DNA from: Nageia nagi
Lineage: Eukaryota; Pinophyta
Assembly (NCBI GenBank): GCA_050084985.1
Contig: JBITNC010000001.1
Span: 138,136,001-138,200,000, forward strand
Direction: 5' to 3'
DNA length: 64,000 nt
This document shows positions 1 to 12,600 of the stretch, in pieces. The notes under the pieces are model-generated. The model searched no databases, was not told where the DNA came from, and saw nothing but the letters and a program-made list of their open reading frames with translations. Position 1 is the first letter of the stretch. Each line of letters begins with the position of its first letter. Made by a program: the position numbers and the translations under genes.

Positions 1-833
1 TTGAGTAGTTGCACTTCCTAGATGTTTCCATTGTAAGTGCTAGTTCATTACTAATTTGCCATTCTATATAGTTGTTGGGATCTCAAGGCACTATTACTAG
101 ACATTGAGTGTTTGGGTGATTAGTTGATGTGATCTTGCCATTGGAGGTGTGACGTTGGCTCCTGGGGAGCACTCTACCCAGGATTTGAGGGTTAGAGTGT
201 GACATCCCTCTCCTAGGGATATTTTTGGCTAATTTGATTATTATTTTATTTTTGGAATTTGAGGATTTGCGTAGGATCTAAGTGAGCCCTAGTTTGGCTC
301 ATCACAAATGGATAATCAATAATGCCCTTCTCTCCATGCGTCAATATCTCTAATAGCTAAATGCCTTTTAGGATCTAGATCTCCCCTAGGAATCATGCAA
401 AAGCTAGGATCTTGAGATCTTCACAATTACTCCTTGGAATCATGAACATGATTAATACAATCTCTTAGATCTAATCCAAATACTTCTACGCACCCCTAGA
501 AGAGAGATGTCTCATTCTAAGTGGCCCAATGGCACCATTACAATATATAATGACTACATATCCCAAGAAGATAGACGTAACACAAAGATATCCCTTCTAT
601 TTGAAGATAATTGTGAATTTCCGCATGCACGACTGTAGAATTCTGGGTTGGGGCACAAACTTAAAAGTGTAATATCTCTTTTGTTTCTTGATGGAACCCC
701 ATTGTGTAACATGTCAAAATGTTTGGCACAAGGTGCTCTGTCCATTCCAGAAGACGAATCATCAATACATGGCTTGTGGCACACATTATGTGATAAAATA
801 TGTTTTTATCATGTCATTTCCAATTTTGGAATA
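1..833. other. Intronic sequence upstream of the first visible CstF64 exon
   Basis: No gene is supported here. If the missing 5' exon of the CstF64 gene lies upstream, this is intron. The stretch around 655-790 (a TTTCTTGATG core followed by ATGTCAAAATGTTT) has a diverged relative at about 9965-10040, so part of it is probably an old dispersed repeat. Short reading frames on both strands overlap each other and show no recognisable domain. Confidence 0.45.
660..800. repeat. Diverged dispersed repeat, copy A
   Basis: This stretch shares an ordered series of short matches with about 9965-10060: a TCTTTyGTTTCTTGATG core, then ATGTCAAAATGTTT, then a CTATCCA/CTGTCCATTCC-type segment. Spacing is similar in both places. 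The identity is too low to name the family; an LTR or internal part of an old retroelement is the likeliest source. Confidence 0.35.
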
Positions 834-1760
834 TTACATTTTCTTGGCTAGGCAATTCTTTATTTTATGACCGTCTAGTTGATATCCATAACACCGAATT
901 GAAAATTTTTCATATTCAACTTTCTGGGTCCATTCTCCCTTCCAAGAAGAAAGAATGATGGATTGTGTCGAGGTTTTATCTTTGTACATTAAAATGGCCA
1001 ACCTGGCTTTGTTCATGTTCCTCCTACTCTTTAAATTTTCTTCAGGGTATTCATCCATATTATGATAAGAGCCTAACGAATCACCAATTTTGAGGAAAAT
1101 CTTCTCCCCTCAAAATTCGATTGGAAGGACATACAAATTAACCCAAACAAGGTGAAAATCAAATTTTTCCGATAGAGGATTGAAACCCAGGGATCATATT
1201 CATATGTAAATCCCTCGCTGACCAAAAAACCAATGTTGTCGCCAAACATACTTTATTCTATAAAAGTCATCAAAATAAACAGAAAAGAAATTATTGGATA
1301 ACAAGGTTACATGACATGTTGCATACCAACTCTTCTTGGCAAAGGCTTCTGAGATCATACAAGGTGGGTCTTCTTCCTCTGATCTTACATAATCATGCAT
1401 TTTTCTTGCTCCGCGAAATCAATGTCGAATTCCTTCTTATCAATCTCAACCCTAAGTGCTAAGTGTGACAAATTAGTTACCATTATTCAAAATTGCTTCA
1501 GGGTTTGAGTCTTGTTCTGCAACTCTAACGAAACCCTCCCTCCGACCATCATTAGAGATGTTGCCCTTGCTTCATAGCTTTCGATCATCCTTTGATACAT
1601 CCAAACAATTATCTCGCCTCGCCTCACAATCTACTTGAACCAAATCCACATCGCGATTCCTCTTGCTATCATAATCTGATCTGCTTTCTGCTTCACAGTC
1701 ACCTCTACCTCCATCCGACGTGCGTGCCTTCTCAATCGCCATTCCTCCGATGACCAATAT
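834..1760 (-). pseudogene. LINE ORF1 fragment (DUF4283-like, degenerate)
   Basis: Read on the minus strand from about 1757 down to 834, this holds broken pieces of the nucleic-acid-binding ORF1 protein of plant L1-type LINEs. The piece at 1400-1200 contains NNFFSVYFDDFYRIKYVW followed by WFFGQ, the usual core of the DUF4283 domain. About 1140-1080 reads on as VWVNLYVLPIEF, also typical. The piece at 1058-834 ends in a zinc-knuckle-like CYGYQLDGHKIKNC, where one expected cysteine appears to be tyrosine. Frameshifts and stops separate the pieces. No endonuclease or reverse transcriptase follows on the minus strand before position 1, so only the ORF1 part is in the window. It is most likely a dead insertion in the first intron. 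Confidence 0.6.
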
Positions 1761-1987
1761 TTTTTTTGATATGTTAAACCATTATCTTAATTTCAAAGAA
1801 GGGTACTTAAACTCTATCATAGCTACCCAAGCCTGCATGAGTAATGTAACACCATCAAACCAAGGGAAGAACAGTGGGTTTTGAACTGGGACCTCCGCCA
1901 TTTAAATTAACTACTTTACCAATCCAACTTCCGTGGGCAGGCTCTGCACAGATAACCAATATTGCTGCCCTGAAAAATATTCAGTTT

Positions 1988-2230
1988 TTTGTGTTAACTG
2001 TGATAGCAGATCTTGGAATCTGATATATGTAGAAAAATAATGGTGTTGAAGTTCCTGTAGACAAATTATTAGTTTTAGAAGTATGAAAGGGTGATTTTTC
2101 TTTCTAGAATAACTAGCCATGATCACTAAAACATAACATTTTAAAAGAATAATTGAATATGAATTTCACTTACTCTTAAGTTTTAATTAGTTATGACAAA
2201 TAACAGGATCTGTGGTTTTTGAAGTTATAC
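1988..2230. repeat. Intronic direct duplication, copy 1
   Basis: About 240 bp from a TGTGTTAACTGT motif to GAAGTTATAC recurs in the same orientation at 2647-2938. Blocks such as GCAGATCTTGGAATCT, GTAGAAAAATAATG and ATGACAAATAACAGGATC are shared in order. Copy 2 carries an extra ~45-bp AT-rich insertion in the middle. Divergence is visible throughout, so the duplication is old. Confidence 0.75.
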
Positions 2231-2412
2231 TGGCAGTCAGATGTGTAACCCTTGTAATGGTTATGTTGAATCTTTTGATATATAAATGAATAATTTGTAT
2301 GTAGCGTAGTTGCAAAAAATGCGACCGACAATTTATTTGAAAGCTCTGGAAAACATCAATAGATTTATTTTGGTAGTTAATCAGCAATTTATCCGAAAGA
2401 CTTTGATATTTT

Positions 2413-2413
<1 letters not shown>

Positions 2414-2454
<41 letters not shown>
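2414..2454. repeat. (TA)n microsatellite
   Basis: An uninterrupted alternating TA/AT run of about 20 dinucleotides lies between the two copies of the intronic duplication. Confidence 0.9.
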
Positions 2455-2456
<2 letters not shown>

Positions 2457-2646
2457 TGTCAAAAATACTAATTGAAAGGTGCCAAATCTCATAAAAAATG
2501 TGTTTTTCAATTGTGCACATGATTTGTCCCTTATGTCTGGGCGAAATGTTGTTTTATATTTTCAGGCTTTCAGCTTGTGGCTTTTTTTTCGATGGTTGAA
2601 GAAATTTTTTGATAGATATTGCTGCGCTGGAAACTATTGAGCTTTT

Positions 2647-2938
2647 TTTGTGTTAATTGTCATATTTTGCAGATCTTGGAATCTAATATTTGTAGAAAAA
2701 TAATGATGTTGAAGTTTCTGTAGACAAATCAATGATAAATATATTTGAATTACTTATGTATAATATGTTATAGAGGTCATATCTAAAAGTATGAAAGGAT
2801 AAATTTTCTTTTAAGGATAACTTGCCATAATAAATAAAACAGAACATTAAAAAAGAATAATTGAACATGAATTTTATTCACTCTTAAGTTTGAAGTAGTT
2901 ATGACAAATAACAGGATCCATAGTTTGTAAAGTTATAC
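2647..2938. repeat. Intronic direct duplication, copy 2
   Basis: Diverged partner of 1988-2230, with the same order of blocks plus an insertion around 2735-2780 that is absent from copy 1. The two copies flank about 415 bp that includes the TA microsatellite. Confidence 0.75.
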
Positions 2939-3522
2939 ACTTGATAACAATCATTGAGCAGATCTATAATATTCTCTGAAGTCCTAGTCAGCAAGATTCC
3001 AAGATAGTAACTTTATGAAGGTTATAATCATTTGAAGTTTATCCCAATTGTCCACTTTTAAGTTTTTCGTTTTCCTTAATTCAAGTTTCAATATTACAGA
3101 AGTCATGATGAGATTGATTAGTTTAATTATAATCTTTTGGCTACCCATGAATAGAGCAAGTGACGCATTTAACTATTTTATCTTGGCTTTCATCATTATG
3201 GAATACTCGAGTTATGGCTTTGGGGGGCACAATATGTCAAACCGTGCAATATTAGACAAAATTTCAGTGGAAGTGGCTTTTAGATAGATCTTCCTTGCAA
3301 TGCTAGTCATGATAGATGTGTTTGTAATAATTCAATCTTGGTAACTTCTTGAATAATTTGTTTAAATTGTCAGTTCACACATCTTAGAAAACAAATAAAG
3401 GATGGGGAAGTACCATGTTTGCAACATATCTGTTTTACATGGTTTAGAGTTTTAAGTAGTGTCTTTCTAACATTTTAGATATTAATGTTCTGAATCCAAA
3501 TGAAGTTATATTTTTTTTTCAG

Positions 3523-3697
3523 ATTAGTGGTTGACAGAGAAACTGGAAAGCCAAAAGGTTATGGATTTTGTGAATATCGAGATGAGGAGACAGCAGCTAG
3601 TGCACGTCGAAACCTCCAAGGTTATGAGGTTAATGGTCGTCAATTACGTGTTGACTATGCTGAAAATGCCAAAGGTGTTGACCGGAATAGAGAACAG
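3523..3697 (+). CDS. CSTF64: CstF64 exon encoding the second half of the RRM
   Basis: The acceptor is a T-rich tract plus AG at 3521-3522 and the donor is CAG|GTAGTG at 3697/3698. The exon starts in phase 2, completing an Arg codon, and ends in phase 0 after NREQ. It encodes [15 protein letters not shown] (RNP1 included) and continues to [15 protein letters not shown]. This is the canonical CstF64 RRM C-terminal half, so the intron phase and split site are credible. The preceding exon must end with two bases of an Arg codon. Confidence 0.95.
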
Positions 3698-6600
3698 GTA
3701 GTGAACTAACCTGAAGGCTCTTTTAACAAGAATGATGATTTAAAATCCGGTTAGAAGAAGAGTTTTTAATTGTTCTATAGTGCATTTATTTGCAACTTCA
3801 TGTTGGACTCTACACATTGGTTGTGCTAAGCTCTCATGTTTTTGTTTTCTTTATAAAAATTCCAGTATTTGAACCCAAATAAAGAATGTTTTCATTTTGT
3901 ATTTTGAGATCGTAGGAGACAATGTAAAGTGGATTTTTCTGAGTGTATATCTGTAGCTATCTTCTTAAGAATTATTGCACCTTTTGTCTGTTCTTGATGA
4001 CTTTTGACTTTTTGCATGCTTTTCAGTATTCATTGATTTGCTAAACAAGTAGTGTTGACCATCTTGTGCAAGCCAGTGGGCTCAAAGTACAGATACCTCT
4101 TAGACTATTATCTTGAAATATTTTTTTGTCTCCTTCAAAGGATTGTGTGTTCTCCATAACAAATTCATTAGCTTATCTCTAAACAATTTTTATATTTCAT
4201 TATCCAAAATCATGGTTCAAGATGATTTCACTCTTTTTTGGCAATTGATAATGACAAAGCCTTTTAATTTTAAATCTGCTGCAAATTAGAATCTTGTTTT
4301 TCATGGGCTCCCTTCTGTTATTTTTGTTGGTGGGTATCTCTTTAGTGTTCCTCTCATGGGATAGTCTTCCTCATGGCTTTGAATGTATTATTTGTTATGG
4401 TTCACCTCTTTACATCTATTCTTTTCTTAGAATGCTCTTTTGCTTTCTGGCATTACATGTTCTTTTGCTTTCTAGCTTTACACTCTTTCAATTTTTTAAC
4501 TTGCTGTACTTGTCAGTTCTATTGTCCTTCTTTGGTCATATGTCTACTGCAAGTCTGCAACAGATTAAAAGGTTATAACTTGTAAGGACTTCAATTTTTT
4601 AAATTGCTAATGGAATAGCTTGGCATGTACCATTAGTCACCAAAAAGCAGGCTATAAAGCATTAGGATAACATTAAAGAAAGGCTGTTAGCGAGGTGGAC
4701 AAATGAATGTTCAAACTGTTAGTGTGTTTGGGACTTCGTAAATCAGTCTTGGAAAATGTTTTCATCTATATGGCATTTCTCTTACATTTTCCTTGTTCTT
4801 CCTGGTGTTAAGGATTTTCATTTTCATGAATTTGAGGTGCCAATTCCAAAAATTGATCAAGATGGGCATTCCCCCCTCTTGTATTGGAATCTAATTTTGA
4901 AATTCATGCTGATTTAGGCATATTTGTCAAGATGATCCAACTATTGCTTGATGATGGCTTCATCTCATGTTGTTTCATAGAAAATGACATCTCTAGAAAC
5001 AATGAGCTTCTTATCAAGAGCATCATAGAGATTATTTGCTTTGATGTGTTGGAATAGCCTAGAAAAATATATTTGCAACTCCTTGGTTCCAATTTGTTTC
5101 TCTTCTCCTTAGGAATTAAAACATTACAAGTAGACTGAAAGACCTTTATATGCTTCACCAAAGGAGGGTGGTCATACCACATTTGATATGGAGTCTTATT
5201 GTGGAGAGCTGTTGAAGGACACCTATTTATGATATAAATCACATTAAGAGCAGCATTAGACTGAAAATTGAACTCAACTCCTTTGAAATACAACATGGCC
5301 CTCACCATATTCAAAATGGTTCTATTCACCCTTTTTGCAACACCATTTTGTTGTGGATTTCTTGGAGCTGTTGTTTGATATTTGATTCCTTGTCAACAAA
5401 GGTATGCTTCAAATTCCCTTGATTGTATTCTCCCCCATTATTAGCGAGAAGAGTGCCAATCTAGGTTTATATGCATCAGATTTCTTTTTCAACAAATATG
5501 TCCAAGTCATCCAAGTGTGATCATCAATGAAAAGTAATTATGTAAACCGTTTCTAATTGCAAATGCAATTGCCAAGGGTCCACACAAACCTAAATGTATG
5601 GGTTCCAATTTTCTTTTAGCTCTCTAGGTGGAGTCTAAGAATGGCCATTTGTGATGTTTTGCTAAAATGCAAGCCTCACTGGATCAAACATGCTTCACAG
5701 CGTGGGCAATTCGACAACACCATGCTTTTGCAATGTGCAAATGCTGTCATAATTGAGGTACACAATTCTTGCGTGCCATAGGAGGCTTGATGAAATTGTA
5801 TTGTGCTCTGTGAGGCACGTAAGGCTTTTAGCATGTGATGTTTCGTCTTTTAGTTTCATAAGGATTTCATTTTCCCAACTGATCATCATGTCTTTACTGT
5901 CAGAAATTCTTATGACCACCACTACATTACTCATGTGAAATGAATGGCCTTGTTGCCTAATGAGGACAAGCGACTAGTGGTTTATACACAGTTGGGTAGA
6001 CGCAATACATCCCAAAATAGGAATACTGGGAGTCTATGCAATTTGAGCGTGATGCTACTAATTCCTGAAGGATAGATGCATGATTTATCCGACAAATAGA
6101 TTTTGCCAATTATATTTTCATTGAACTCCTCAAAGAAATCACAATGGAAAGTCATGTGTTTAGTGGCACCAGTGTCCAAAAGCCATGCATCAAACTAGCA
6201 TGCATATGAGATATGATTTACACTATCTACTGTTACAAGGGCATCACCATCAACTCTAACATGGCAATGACCAATCACATGGTGTCCTAATTTAAAAGTC
6301 TACCCTTTGTCCTTTTGAGACCCCTCTATTTTGTCCCATGATGTACAAAAATCGATTGGCTTCATGTTCTTTTCTTCAACATCTTGTGCGAAACAGATTT
6401 TGTCTATCCCCTTGATTTGAATTTTTTCTACATCCTCTTCCTGTCAACATTTTACCTTGGCCTTTACTACTCTTACTAGTTTCACCCCTAGAAGATGAAC
6501 CTTGGTGTTGATTTTTACCTTTTTGTTGAGCAATATATTGTGTTACATCAAGCGATTCAATAGTTTGTCTTCCAAAGGCTTTGGCACATGAAGCTAACTT

Positions 6601-9600
6601 GTCAACCAAACTATTAAAAGTGAGTGTTTTCAGTTGGTTACTTGCTTGGAGAGACCCAGATAGTTAGACTGAATGGGGAGGAGAGCCTTGTTGAAAGCCA
6701 TCTGATAGATGTCTACTTTTCCTCTAGCAACATCTATATCTTGCTTGATTGCTTTGATATCTGAGGCTAGACTTATGATATCACCAATTGTTAGCTCAAG
6801 GTTGAATAACTTAATGTGAATTATATATTTCCTTAAACTTCTTGTAGGCTTCCCATGTTGCATCAAAACTATTGATGTGTTGATAAACTTCTCCATTGAC
6901 CAAAGCTCAAATCAAGGCAATAGCCTTGGAACTCTTGCGTTTCCACTTTTCAAATTCTTTTTGATTTGTGGACTTTTGAGGCTTTGTTGTGCCACTACAA
7001 TTGTCTATCCACAAATCATTGAAGATAAGTATGCTTTTTTAATTTTTCTAGACCATTTCAACCAAGTATGTTTACCAACTGCAGTCGTACCTGATAATGT
7101 TACAAGAGTATATTTTGAAAATTTTGGGTTAGCAAGGGATATGGATGGTTTCCTTATCACTTGTTTGTATGTTGAAGAAGCTAGTCGTTTCGATACACTC
7201 ATTGGTACTTGAGAGAGACTTAAGGTACATGGTACCAAGGATATATGTGAAAGTGATTCATCCTATTTTGATTTATAGTTATTGAGAAATCCTCATATGC
7301 ATGTGACTTACCTTTATATTTGGATTCTTTGACAGCAGGATTTATGTCGAGTGGTAGCAATGAATGGGTAGATTGAGGGAAAGGAAGTGAAAAAATTGTT
7401 TTTCTTATAACTTCTTGATGAATTATAGAGTTGATGTTCAGATGTCATTGTGGCAACTTTATTAGGCATTAAACATAGTAGCTCATCATGACGGCTTTAC
7501 CTGTAAATGCGAGCCAAATGTGTCATTTATATCGAATAGTGCGATTTGGTTGCAATTTGCAAACCTTGTTTAGTTGTTAGGTATCAGAAATTGTTGTAAT
7601 TTAAGTATCAATGGACATAAAAAGTGTGGTATACAATTTTAAAGAGTGAAAATAATCTCCAAAAGAAAGAATTCATAAAAGTATTACAAACCCTTTAATT
7701 TTGTTTTGAAATCACTAGGACAAAATGCATTGTTTTGGCAATAGTTTAAAAATGCCCATCAAGTTTTTCTTACAAAACAAATATACCTCAAAAGAGATTG
7801 TAAAAATTATTAAAATGCTTCCAAAGTTTTAGGTATCAAGATATTTAAATAATAATTTATAAGGTTTAAACAAAAACTAAATTAGGCATTTAAAAAACGG
7901 CCGGTTGTGACTGGGCTGAAAGAGGTGGCAAGATGCACGGTTGTAAGCTGGCAGGCAGTTCGTAGGCACATATTCTGTGGACTGCAAGCCTCCCATGGCA
8001 ATTGGAGAATGCACAGATTTTGTAAATGATACATGTTGGCAGGTAGACGAATGGGTCTGCACCGTAAACTGTCAATGGAGTCAGGTGCATGAGCAGTAAT
8101 ACAGGTCAGGCGTCGGCCAGCAGAAGCAAACGGCGAATGTGCAGGTCTGAACAAGTTGGCAGTAATGCAGGATCCGACGTAATGTGGATGGATGAATGGA
8201 CTGTAGTGAATGCATTGATATTGTTATTTATTAAGGCTATTGTTGATTCCACTGGCATATAGATACGTTTGTCAGATGCACAGCTGTACAAATGCAGAGG
8301 TGAACATCGAGTGCAGAATCCTTTCCGTCCCTAAGGTAACATGCACAGATGCATGCTGCTCTCTGAATAATGTCGGCCTTGCAGTTTAGCTAGCTGAATA
8401 TTCTGGATGCACACAAGTTGTTGTGATTGACATTGATGTCCGTTATGTGAACAGAGCTGCAAAAGGATTGTAAGCATGAGATAATGTCTTTACAATCTCT
8501 CTCCATATGATTCATGGTTCTTGGGGGCCATCTCATCTATAAGCAGGAGAGTGCAAACAGTAACAGTGGCAGTTAGAGTGTATGCAGCAATTGGGCGTAT
8601 CACAGACTGGACATTAAGCATTCTGAACGTTCATGGAGATTTGTTGCAGAACCAGAACAGCAGAACTATAGTGCTTCTTTTGAAGGATATATTTTGGAAC
8701 TCACACAGCTTGCTGGCCTATGATATTATGTGCGGGGACGTTAGCTTTAATGGTGCAGTGTCACATTTGATGCAGTTTGTATGTGCAAGCGGAAACAATT
8801 GTGATTTTGGAGTTTCTACTCCCATCAGTGGCCGGGCTTTACTAGCAATCCTACCAGTACACAACTACCAAAATTGGTTACACAACTAGTTATCAGTTGC
8901 GTTGTCCTGTAAGATCCCAAATACAATTTCAAGTGCAAATAATAAAAAACAAGCAAATGTACACCCACGTCTGGACTAGAGCATCAAAACCAAGCATAAA
9001 CAAGCCCTCAATGCCAACGTCTCACATATACAAGCATGAATGCACCCAAACAGCCCAACGTTGCAAATATGGAAGCATACACATTAAGTATAGAGACAAT
9101 AGTGAGATCCACGATGCCCACAGATGTATTAATGATGAAGAATGACAGATGATACAATACGAGGCCCAAAAGGCCCAATGTTGGTCTCCAAGGAGCCAAC
9201 TAGCGCACAACGAACATATAAATGTGATCACTGTTGGAACCACAGATGGGACAACCTCACTCCCTCAAGCCTTGATGCTCTGTTGTAGAACTCCCATGCC
9301 TGGAAACCACCAAAGGTAGAAGTGTGACCTCGGAATACCACCGGATGGACTAAGATGCTACACCTTAGCCGTAGATTAGCAAGATCCCTCAGCCTGCTAA
9401 CCCTTCTAGATGCTGCAACCAGGGAGATTGCTTGATGTTGTGCCAAGTCTTGTGTCCATTGGACGGTATGAGAAATAATAATAATCAGGTATATCCATGC
9501 AATGATGCTATTCTTCTTTATATAACAATCCCTGGATTTGGATCTCACCTAGATATCATCACTCCAACCTCCAAGTCCAACGTTAGCCTTCTAGAGGCCC

Positions 9601-12600
9601 TCAAATGCCCAAACGTGTGGTTAGATGTGTCCTAGGTATCTAACATTTGCAAACGCTGCCTAGGGATGCCAATAATTACAAGATCCAATGGCTAGATATG
9701 CAACGCCTCATTATTGGAGATTGATATTGCATTTACAATTATTAATTGCCTTGGAATCATGTATTACAACTCGTACAAGTGGCCCTCATAAAACATACTA
9801 AATCTGTTCTTAATTACCAAGCTCACACCTAAATATAATCCATAATTAATTCATATCCCAAGGAGTGGGACATCACATTTCAAGGGGTCAATATGGAGAT
9901 GTTTCTTGATTTTCGTGAGTGGCCATGATATGGAAGACTGGTCAAACTTCAAGAGGCCATAACTCTTTCGTTTCTTGATGAAACCATGTCAAAATGTTTC
10001 CCATGAGATGCCCTATCCAATGAACAAATCAAATCAACTCTACAAGACCTGTGGTGAACTCTATCCTCATAATTATTTATTTACAATAGGTAGTCCTTAG
10101 GATTCCACAATTAATTATTTGTTACAAAAGGGGATGTTACATGTCCCAAAACCCTTAATTGTTTACAGTTGGGAGCCTAGTGTGCAATCTGTTGATTGGG
10201 CTCATTTTGAGCGGCTTCAAATTTTGATGCTCCAATGTTTGATCCATTGTAAATGGATAGTTCTCTAGTGCATTGCCTAGGCTAAGTTCGATGCCCCACC
10301 CCTTTGCCTTGAATGCATCTTTTGGAATAACTTTTATGTTCACATACTTTGATCCATGGGGGACTCTACCTCTATTCGTGCAAGATATTCGTTTCTAGCT
10401 CTTTGCTCCTCCAAGGAGATCTCCTCCTTAGGCTCCTTCAAACATCGACGTTGTTGGTTCTTTGCGACTTATTTGCTTCTCCAATCTATTGGTCTCTCCA
10501 TTAATCGACTACCTCCCTTTAGATACTCTCTAGATAACCCCTCCTTCATCTCTTGAAGGAAAGTACTTGTAGATTTGTCCATGTTGATATTTACGGATAA
10601 TACACCCTAATCACATGGAATTCTCCCTCTATACCCCTTAGCCTTAAGCTGGCTTTCAATGTAGAGCACTTTTTATAGGATGTTGATAGTATCATCAGCT
10701 GACCTGCCTATCTCCAACATCATTGGTCACATGGCTTGAGGATCCTTGTTGGTTAGTTGAGAGTATGCTCCCATTAGCTTTGTATCAAAACCAACCACTT
10801 TATTCTATGTGAAGACCACATTTGTCTGTTGTCTTTGCTCCATTTGGGAAGTGGAGTGTGAAGACCACTTTATTTTTTGATGCCCTATCTCCTATGAGCT
10901 TTGGGGGAGATTCCACTGCTTATTCAAAGAGTCTAGCAACTATCTTCCCACTTCTTTCAGTATCCCAATTAGCGGTGCCTAGCCCTTTATATTCAAGAGG
11001 TTGGCACTCTCAGACGTAGATCTCTACTTGAGGCCTCTAGAGCTACCAATATGATTTCTTCTTTCATGTAGCCCATCACAACTATTAGAAATGTTAAATG
11101 CCTTTGAGACATTTCTAGTTTTCGCATAGATGGTGATAGGTTAGTTCATTAACGTCTCTTCACCACACACTTCTACCTAGGTTCCCAACAACCTTCCCAC
11201 CTTAGATGCCAAAAATCTAGTGTTCCACGGGGACACGTTCCCCCCCTGGAGGAGCCGTTCTTGGCGTTTCCATGTTTTGGGAACTTGGGAATGCCTAGGG
11301 AAACGTTTCCCAGCCGTTCCTTTTTTGGGGGATGGTTGGGTGATGTCCCTGGGACGTCTTCTAGGATGGGGTGAACGTTTCCCGACTATCCCTCCCATCG
11401 GGAACGGCTAGCCGTTTCTCGACCGTTCCTGGGGACAGTTAGCCGTTTTCGGTATCCCCTCGTGGTCAGACCCAGCAAGACTGGGATTTAAAAAAAAAAA
11501 AAGCTTTTGACTTGGAAAAAAACCACTTAAAGTGATTTTTGATGGACCCCACCATGTTTGCATGCCTTCTAACCTTAAAAAGGTGCTCTAAAAGACTAAA
11601 AGTGATTTTGTAATCACTTGTCATTGTGTAGAGTAGAAAGAGGAGGAAGAAAAACATAGCAGTGGAAGAAAAAGACAGCAGTGAAGAGAAAGAGAGCAAG
11701 GAGGAAGAGAAACACAATAGTGTAGAGAACAAAAGCTAAGGAGGAGAAAAAAGTTACCTAGCACAATCCAAGGTTTTTTTGTTTCTCAGTTTCTACTTGT
11801 TTATAGTTTAGTTTAAAACTTTAAACTTGAAAGTTAAACTTTATAAGTTCACTTGTAGTTGTTTTTTTTTAAAAAATAAGATGAGTAGTGAGATTGGGGA
11901 AGAAAATCAAAGCTATTAGGTAGAAACAAAAATGGGAGCTGAAAATGAGCAAGAAACACATCAGTTTTTGATTGCCCATCCACAGTGTTAAAAGGTTTTG
12001 CTAAAGGGCCATTTAATCCTAAAAAATCTTTGATGCAATTTGTTACAAACCTAGATGCTGGAAAAAAAATTGAAGGGAGAGCAAGAACTTTTAAATGTCA
12101 CTTTTGTAACACTCAATTTAAAGGGAGTTATACCAGGGTTGAATCACATTTGACTGATAAACATGGGACAAGGGTGAGGGTTTGTAAACAAATGGATAGA
12201 TTTATGTTTGCATAAGCTAATAGTCTTGTACAAGAGGCTTATCTTAAGAATCATGGGCTGCCCATTAAATGTAGCCAATCCTCCTATGTATCCTCCTCAT
12301 CAGCTAGAGAAAAAGAAGTTGCACTCTCTTTTAGCTTGCCAAGTCCTACATTCCCTTCCAAAAAAAGAAGAAATATAGCTGAAGCATTAAACTTGCAGCA
12401 AGAAAAAGAGGGCTAATGATGTAGTGGGAAAATTATTTTATGCACATGCCTTGCCTTTTCATCTTGCACACTCACCTTACTTGAGGGCAGCATTTGAGGA
12501 AGTAAGGTTGGCTAGGCCTTCATATGTACTACTTGGTGAGACTAGACTTCGTACTTCTTTTTTGGAGAAGCAGTATACTAGATGTAGTTTGATGATGTAG

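Noticed and set aside
1-3522. Search for the missing 5' RRM exon of CstF64
   Set aside because: No frame in this interval gives an RNP2-type VFVGNIPYD motif ending in two bases of an Arg codon before a GT, so the exon is taken to be upstream of the window.
4294-4578. 94-codon plus-strand open frame with several hydrophobic stretches
   Set aside because: It comes from T-rich intron sequence, has an overlapping rival frame and no start context or homology, so it is treated as chance.
8521-8889. 122-codon plus-strand open frame in the large intron
   Set aside because: The longest frame of its neighbourhood, but no domain, no splice partners, and competing frames of similar length on both strands.
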